Source: Haloarcula marina (lineage in GTDB: Archaea; Halobacteriota; Halobacteria; Halobacteriales; Haloarculaceae). From it: a stretch of 64,000 bases of DNA. Of the stretch, positions 60,543-64,000 are shown one piece after another; positions within the stretch are counted from its first letter, which is position 1; every line of letters starts with the position of its first letter. The stretch covers positions 372,001 to 436,000 of the forward strand of contig NZ_CP100404.1 in NCBI RefSeq assembly GCF_024218775.1, read 5' to 3'. The notes beneath the pieces were generated by a model. The model was not told the DNA's origin, searched no databases, and saw only the letters and a list, made by a program, of their open reading frames with translations. A program made the translations under genes and the position numbers.

Positions 60543-61003
60543 GATTCGACCTCCACGGTGATGCGCCGCTGGAGAAGGTCCCGGTCGCGGCTCCCGGTTC
60601 TGACCCAGACCGCCACGGTGGCGTTGTACCGCCGCCGGTCGACGCGGTCCGGGCTGACCGTGGCGGGACTCGCGGCCAACGCGAGGCGACCCTCGCGTCC
60701 GGCGAGGTCCCGTCGCGTCGTCGCCGTCATCCAGAGGCCCGGGACGTCGATGACGTAGCGAACCGACGGCGTCCCCGAGACGTTCGCGGCGGTGACGACG
60801 GCGGGGGGCGCGTCGAGGTGATAGCGACCGCTTCCGAAGCGCCCCCGGTCGAGCGTGAGCGTGTCGGTCGGTACGGACTCGACGGTGACTGTCGCCTCGT
60901 CCGGGGTTGTCGGGGACTCGCCGACGGCGACGCCGAGTGGGCCGACGGCGACGGCGGCGACGAGGACGAGGACGAAAACGCCGCTCAGGAGCCGGGCAGC
61001 CAT
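60539..61003 (-). CDS. small exported protein, partner of the GT-C-like membrane protein (paralogue 2)
   Basis: 154 residues with an N-terminal hydrophobic segment (LLSGVFVLVLVAAVAVGPLGVAV) that is a signal peptide or anchor. The beta-rich domain shares with the protein at 47319-47795 the blocks TLTLDRGRFGSGRYHLDAP and VRYVIDVPGLW, and a similar close. The two-gene cassette is thus duplicated at the two ends of the taxis region. Confidence 0.75.
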   Translation of the reverse strand: MAARLLSGVFVLVLVAAVAVGPLGVAVGESPTTPDEATVTVESVPTDTLTLDRGRFGSGRYHLDAPPAVVTAANVSGTPSVRYVIDVPGLWMTATTRRDLAGREGRLALAASPATVSPDRVDRRRYNATVAVWVRTGSRDRDLLQRRITVEVES

Positions 61004-61145
61004 GTTACCGGCGGTTTGTGAGCGCGATATAAGTGTGTGATGGGGCGGTTATCGGTCGGGATAACGAGAACGGATAGAAGGACTACCAGGGAGTATAGAC
61101 ACCTCCTAGGCAGACGCTTTTAGTCTGGCGACGAACCGTCCGACG

Positions 61146-61448
61146 ATGACCGCCCAGAGTCCTCCCGCGCCGGACGACCCGCCGCCGAAAGCGACGCTGT
61201 TCTGCCCGGCGTGCGACCACCGCAGTCACGTCGACGGCGATTGGTTGGTGCGAGAGACCGCCCGCGGGACGCGGTATCGGTGTCCGGACTGTCGGACGGA
61301 ACTCACGCACCGACCCGCCTTCGAGGGGTCGCGGCCCCCGCGGCCCGGAACCCACTGGCCCGCGGTCGTTCGGGCGTGGGGAGACAGCGTCCGGACGTGG
61401 CAGGCCCTCTGTCAGCGATTGACGTGGCTCGCCGTCGGCCGGACCTGA
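61146..61448 (+). CDS. zinc-ribbon protein
   Basis: 100 residues. LFCPACDHRS and YRCPDCRTEL give a four-cysteine zinc ribbon at about 19-52, preceded by a proline-rich N-terminus and followed by a helical tail. It resembles the small haloarchaeal CPxC family with an extended C-terminus. The role is unknown. Confidence 0.7.
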   Translation: MTAQSPPAPDDPPPKATLFCPACDHRSHVDGDWLVRETARGTRYRCPDCRTELTHRPAFEGSRPPRPGTHWPAVVRAWGDSVRTWQALCQRLTWLAVGRT

Positions 61449-61449
61449 C

Positions 61450-62976
61450 TCACTCCGCGCGGTCGGTCCCGCCGTCGGCCACCTTTACCGACCCGGTGTC
61501 GGCGAGGCTGTCGAAGTCGAAGGTGCCCCCGGAGACGCGAGCGGCGACCAGCGCCAGCCCTGTCGAGACGAGGAACGCTCCGGCGAACGAGGTGAGATAC
61601 AGCGGGTCCGCCGGGGGCAGGAGCGACCCGAGGCCCGGAACCGCCGCCAGCATGCACCGGAGGTCCGGGAAGTACGCCAGTCCGACGGCGAGGCCGCCGA
61701 GACTGCTCGCGAGCGCGCCGAGGCCGGTGATGCGACGGGAGTACAGACCGTAGACTAGGGGGAAGGCGACGGCCGCGCCCAGCAGGTCCGCGAAGAAAAA
61801 GAGGCGGAGGACGCTCCGGGCGCGCAGGCTGACGTAGACGGCGGCGACGGCGACGACGACGGTGAACACCCGCGCGCCGAGTCGGAGCGTGCGGTCGTCC
61901 GGGTCCGCGAGCAGTCGCGGCAGGTCCGCGGTGACGAGGCTGGCGAGCGCCGAGAACAGCGAGTCGACGGAACTGACGACCAAGAGGAGCGCCAACAGGA
62001 CCACCGCGAGCAGAATCCACTCGCCGAAGGCGCTCTGCAACAGGACGAAGAAGGCCACGTCGGCGTTGTAGGCGCTACTCGTAACGTCCGTGACCACGTC
62101 CGCGTGACCGACGGCGACCACACCCAGCAACGCGGCGACGAAGACCAACCCCGCGTTGAGGACGCTCGCGTTGCGGAACCCGCGAGCGACCGTCTCGCTG
62201 TCCCGGCCCGCGTAGATGCGCTGCCACCACGTCTGGTTGACCAGTTCCGCGCCGAGGATGGCGAAGGCGAGGCCCAGACCGAACTGCAGGCCCGGCAGGA
62301 ATCCGGGGTCGACGAGGGTCGGGTTCGCCTCGACGACGCCCTGATACACCGCGGTGGGGCCGCCGAGCGTGAGGACGACGCCGCCGACGACGAGGGCCAA
62401 CAGCGGCAGGACGAGCACGGCCTGCACCGTGTCCGTGACGATGGTCGCCCGGAGGCCGCCGTAGCCCGTATAGAGGAGGACGAACCCGCCGACGAGGACG
62501 GCGGTCTGCCACTGCGGGACCCCGGCGACGAGCGAGAGCGCCCCCGCGATACCGGTGAGTTCGGCGGCGACGAAGACGAACATGTAGAGCGCGCTGACCA
62601 GCACCACGAACCCGTACATCGCCGACCCGTAGCGGGCGTGGGCGTACTCCGTCAGCGAGTGGCCCTCGGGGAGGAGTTCGCGCACGCGCGGGCCGAGACG
62701 AGAGTAGGCGAGCATCGGCACGGCCTCACCGATGGCGTAGCCGACGACGGCGGCGATACCGAACCCGGCCCCCGCCTCCGGCGCGGCGAGCAGAATCCAG
62801 ACGCCCATCACCGAGGCCACCATCGTCGCCGTCGTTCGCCGCTCGCCGACGGAGTTTCGGGCGGTGAGGAAATCGTCGACGGACCCGGAGCGCCCGCGAC
62901 TGTACCAGATACCGAGGGCCGCGAACGCGACGAGCGTCAGCACGGTCAGGCCCAGCGCGACGGCCGAACTCACCAC
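61450..62976 (-). CDS. sodium:solute symporter (SSS family)
   Basis: 508 residues, about 13 membrane helices. SSS hallmarks are SVDDFLTARNSVG in the first loop, the LGAELVNQTWWQRIYAGRDSE segment and VSSVDSLFSALASLVTADL. The start is one of two adjacent GTG codons at 62976 or 62973. It overlaps the 3' end of the tenA-type gene upstream by seven bases, so it is part of that operon. Uptake of a thiamin precursor (pyrimidine moiety) is a context-based guess. Confidence 0.88.
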   Translation of the reverse strand: MVSSAVALGLTVLTLVAFAALGIWYSRGRSGSVDDFLTARNSVGERRTTATMVASVMGVWILLAAPEAGAGFGIAAVVGYAIGEAVPMLAYSRLGPRVRELLPEGHSLTEYAHARYGSAMYGFVVLVSALYMFVFVAAELTGIAGALSLVAGVPQWQTAVLVGGFVLLYTGYGGLRATIVTDTVQAVLVLPLLALVVGGVVLTLGGPTAVYQGVVEANPTLVDPGFLPGLQFGLGLAFAILGAELVNQTWWQRIYAGRDSETVARGFRNASVLNAGLVFVAALLGVVAVGHADVVTDVTSSAYNADVAFFVLLQSAFGEWILLAVVLLALLLVVSSVDSLFSALASLVTADLPRLLADPDDRTLRLGARVFTVVVAVAAVYVSLRARSVLRLFFFADLLGAAVAFPLVYGLYSRRITGLGALASSLGGLAVGLAYFPDLRCMLAAVPGLGSLLPPADPLYLTSFAGAFLVSTGLALVAARVSGGTFDFDSLADTGSVKVADGGTDRAE

Positions 62977-63707
62977 GCGGCCTCACCCCCCTGGTCCGCC
63001 CCGATTCCCTCGTAGGCGGCGTCGAAGAACGCGACTTCGAGGTCGACGGTCCGACAGAACAGGTCGGCGAGACGGGCCTGTCGGCGCTCGCTCGCGGCCG
63101 CGCCCTCGCGGTCCAGTTCGCTTCGGAGCCAGTCGACGAACGACGCGAACGCGGGGACGGCGTGGAGGTCCACCCACTCGGCGAGGTAGAACCGCTCGGG
63201 TCGCTCCCCGTCGCCCGCGCTCGCCCACGCGAGGTACACCCACTCGGCGGGGACGAGGACGGCCAGCGTCTCCGCGTAGCCGCCCTCGCGCGCCGCGCGC
63301 TCGACGAGGTCGCGGAACGCGGCGGTCGTCTCGGTCAGCGGCGGGTCGCGGTACGTCGACTCGGGCACGTCGAGCGCCGCGAAGGAGCGCTGGAAGTAGT
63401 CGTCCTCGTCGTCGGTGAGCGTTCCGAGGAAATCCGCGAGGCGAGACTTCGCGGCCATCGTCGGCGCGTCGCCGAGGGTGTGGCCGAACGCGCCGACCAG
63501 CGTCTCGACGAAGGCGTAGTCCTGTACGAGATATCGGGCGAACACCGCATCGGCGAGTTCGTCCGAACGGAGTTCGCGCGCGAATCGGTGGTCGGTGGCG
63601 TCGTCCCACGACGGCCCCGCCCGAGCACGGAGCCACTCGGTGAATCGCGGGTTCGAGCGGTCGGCCGCGTAGGCGGCGTATCTGTCCGGCACGCCGTCAC
63701 CCGTCAC
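62970..63707 (-). CDS. tenA: TenA-family protein lacking the active-site cysteine (TenA_E type)
   Basis: 245 residues from GTG 63707, which overlaps the stop of the upstream gene in GTGA; a further in-frame start at 63743 would run into that gene. TenA fold of helices: RYLVQDYAFVETLVGAFGHT and the C-terminal CRTVDLEVAFFDAAYEG. Where TenA_C enzymes have LPC, this protein has LVPAEWVYLAWA, so it lacks the catalytic cysteine and fits the TenA_E group. TenA proteins hydrolyse degraded thiamin or pyrimidine derivatives for salvage. Confidence 0.88.
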   Translation of the reverse strand: MTGDGVPDRYAAYAADRSNPRFTEWLRARAGPSWDDATDHRFARELRSDELADAVFARYLVQDYAFVETLVGAFGHTLGDAPTMAAKSRLADFLGTLTDDEDDYFQRSFAALDVPESTYRDPPLTETTAAFRDLVERAAREGGYAETLAVLVPAEWVYLAWASAGDGERPERFYLAEWVDLHAVPAFASFVDWLRSELDREGAAASERRQARLADLFCRTVDLEVAFFDAAYEGIGADQGGEAAW

Positions 63708-64000
63708 ACCGACCACTCCTCTTCGCGCCACGCGGCGTCCCAAAAGCGGTACTCGTAGCGGGCCGAGGTCCGGAAGATATCCCGATAGCGGTCGCGTTCG
63801 GACTCGGTCGCGTCGGCGGCCACGTCGTCCAGCAGGTCTTTACACCACGCCGTGAGGTCGGTGAACTCCTCGCCGACGTACATGGCTATCCACGCGGCGT
63901 ACTGCTCGTGGTCCGGCCGACCCCGCTCTTCGAGGCGGCGGGCCGTCTCGTTGAACCCCCACATACAGGGGAGCAAGGCGGCCACGAGATCGCCGAACGT
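63704..64000 (-). CDS. tenA: TenA-family thiaminase/aminopyrimidine hydrolase, 5' part outside window (TenA_C type)
   Basis: The C-terminal 98 residues are visible; the start lies beyond the right edge. AALLPCMWGFNETARRL carries the active-site cysteine of TenA_C enzymes, and the closing SARYEYRFWDAAWREEEW is characteristic of TenA. It hydrolyses aminopyrimidine from degraded thiamin. The GTGA overlap couples it to the TenA_E-like gene, forming a tandem pair with the symporter behind. Confidence 0.9.
   Translation of the reverse strand, partial: TFGDLVAALLPCMWGFNETARRLEERGRPDHEQYAAWIAMYVGEEFTDLTAWCKDLLDDVAADATESERDRYRDIFRTSARYEYRFWDAAWREEEWSV

Noticed and set aside
1-64000. tRNA, rRNA or transposase genes
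   Set aside because: Looked for by eye on both strands; no cloverleaf-like segment, rRNA core sequence or transposase-like protein was found. A tRNAscan or ISfinder run would be decisive.

Overview
The window is a stretch of a haloarchaeal chromosome. The supporting evidence is the high GC content, the acidic proteome rich in GAC/GAG codons, leaderless genes preceded by TATA boxes, archaellins instead of flagellins, CheF, HTH-10 (bacterio-opsin-activator type) regulators, HalOD1-like and small CPxC zinc-finger proteins, a SAMP2 modifier and archaeal RfcS. A member of the Haloarcula group is plausible, but the genus cannot be fixed from sequence alone. I saw no rRNA, tRNA, CRISPR array or insertion sequence.

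Layout. 1-454 is the start of an archaellin gene cut by the left edge. 0.8-18.98 kb is ordinary chromosome: rfcS, samp2, GNAT acetyltransferases, two alpha-D-phosphohexomutases (pgm-like and glmM-like), larB, a DUF1931 histone-fold protein, rpiA, small zinc-finger proteins, a methyltransferase, an AI-2E-type permease, a divergent pair of thiosulfate sulfurtransferases and a GAF-PAS-LOV histidine kinase. 19.1-26.0 kb is an accessory island of visibly lower GC: a lipoprotein, a candidate immunity gene, and a 1,895-residue exported multi-Ig-repeat protein whose C-terminal domain looks like a polymorphic-toxin RNase. 26.2-36.0 kb holds a beta-CASP nuclease, the 7-cyano-7-deazaguanine (archaeosine precursor) operon queD-queE-queC, mgsA, dut, aconitase and an ATP-grasp ligase.

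36.2-58.6 kb is the motility and taxis locus. Minus strand: cheY-cheC-cheD and arlCE-F-G-H-I-J, a polytopic membrane protein with a small secreted partner, a DUF7500-like protein, two almost identical archaellins, a small membrane protein, a winged-helix regulator, a KaiC-like ATPase and cheW. Plus strand, divergent from cheW: cheB-cheA-cheR-HEAT protein-cheF. A second copy of the membrane-protein/secreted-partner cassette lies just beyond cheF. 61.1-64 kb ends with a zinc ribbon, a sodium:solute symporter and two tenA-type genes, consistent with thiamin-precursor salvage.

Two observations stand out. The first is the archaeal polymorphic toxin/immunity pair at 19.8-26.0 kb. The second is a palindrome, TATC-N6-GATA, found exactly upstream of six archaellum/taxis genes and with one mismatch at two more places, one of them midway between the divergent cheW and cheB promoters. 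In seven of the eight cases it lies just beyond a TATA box, usually by about 12-13 bases. It looks like the operator of a motility regulon, with the winged-helix gene at 50.7-51.0 kb as the leading candidate for its regulator.
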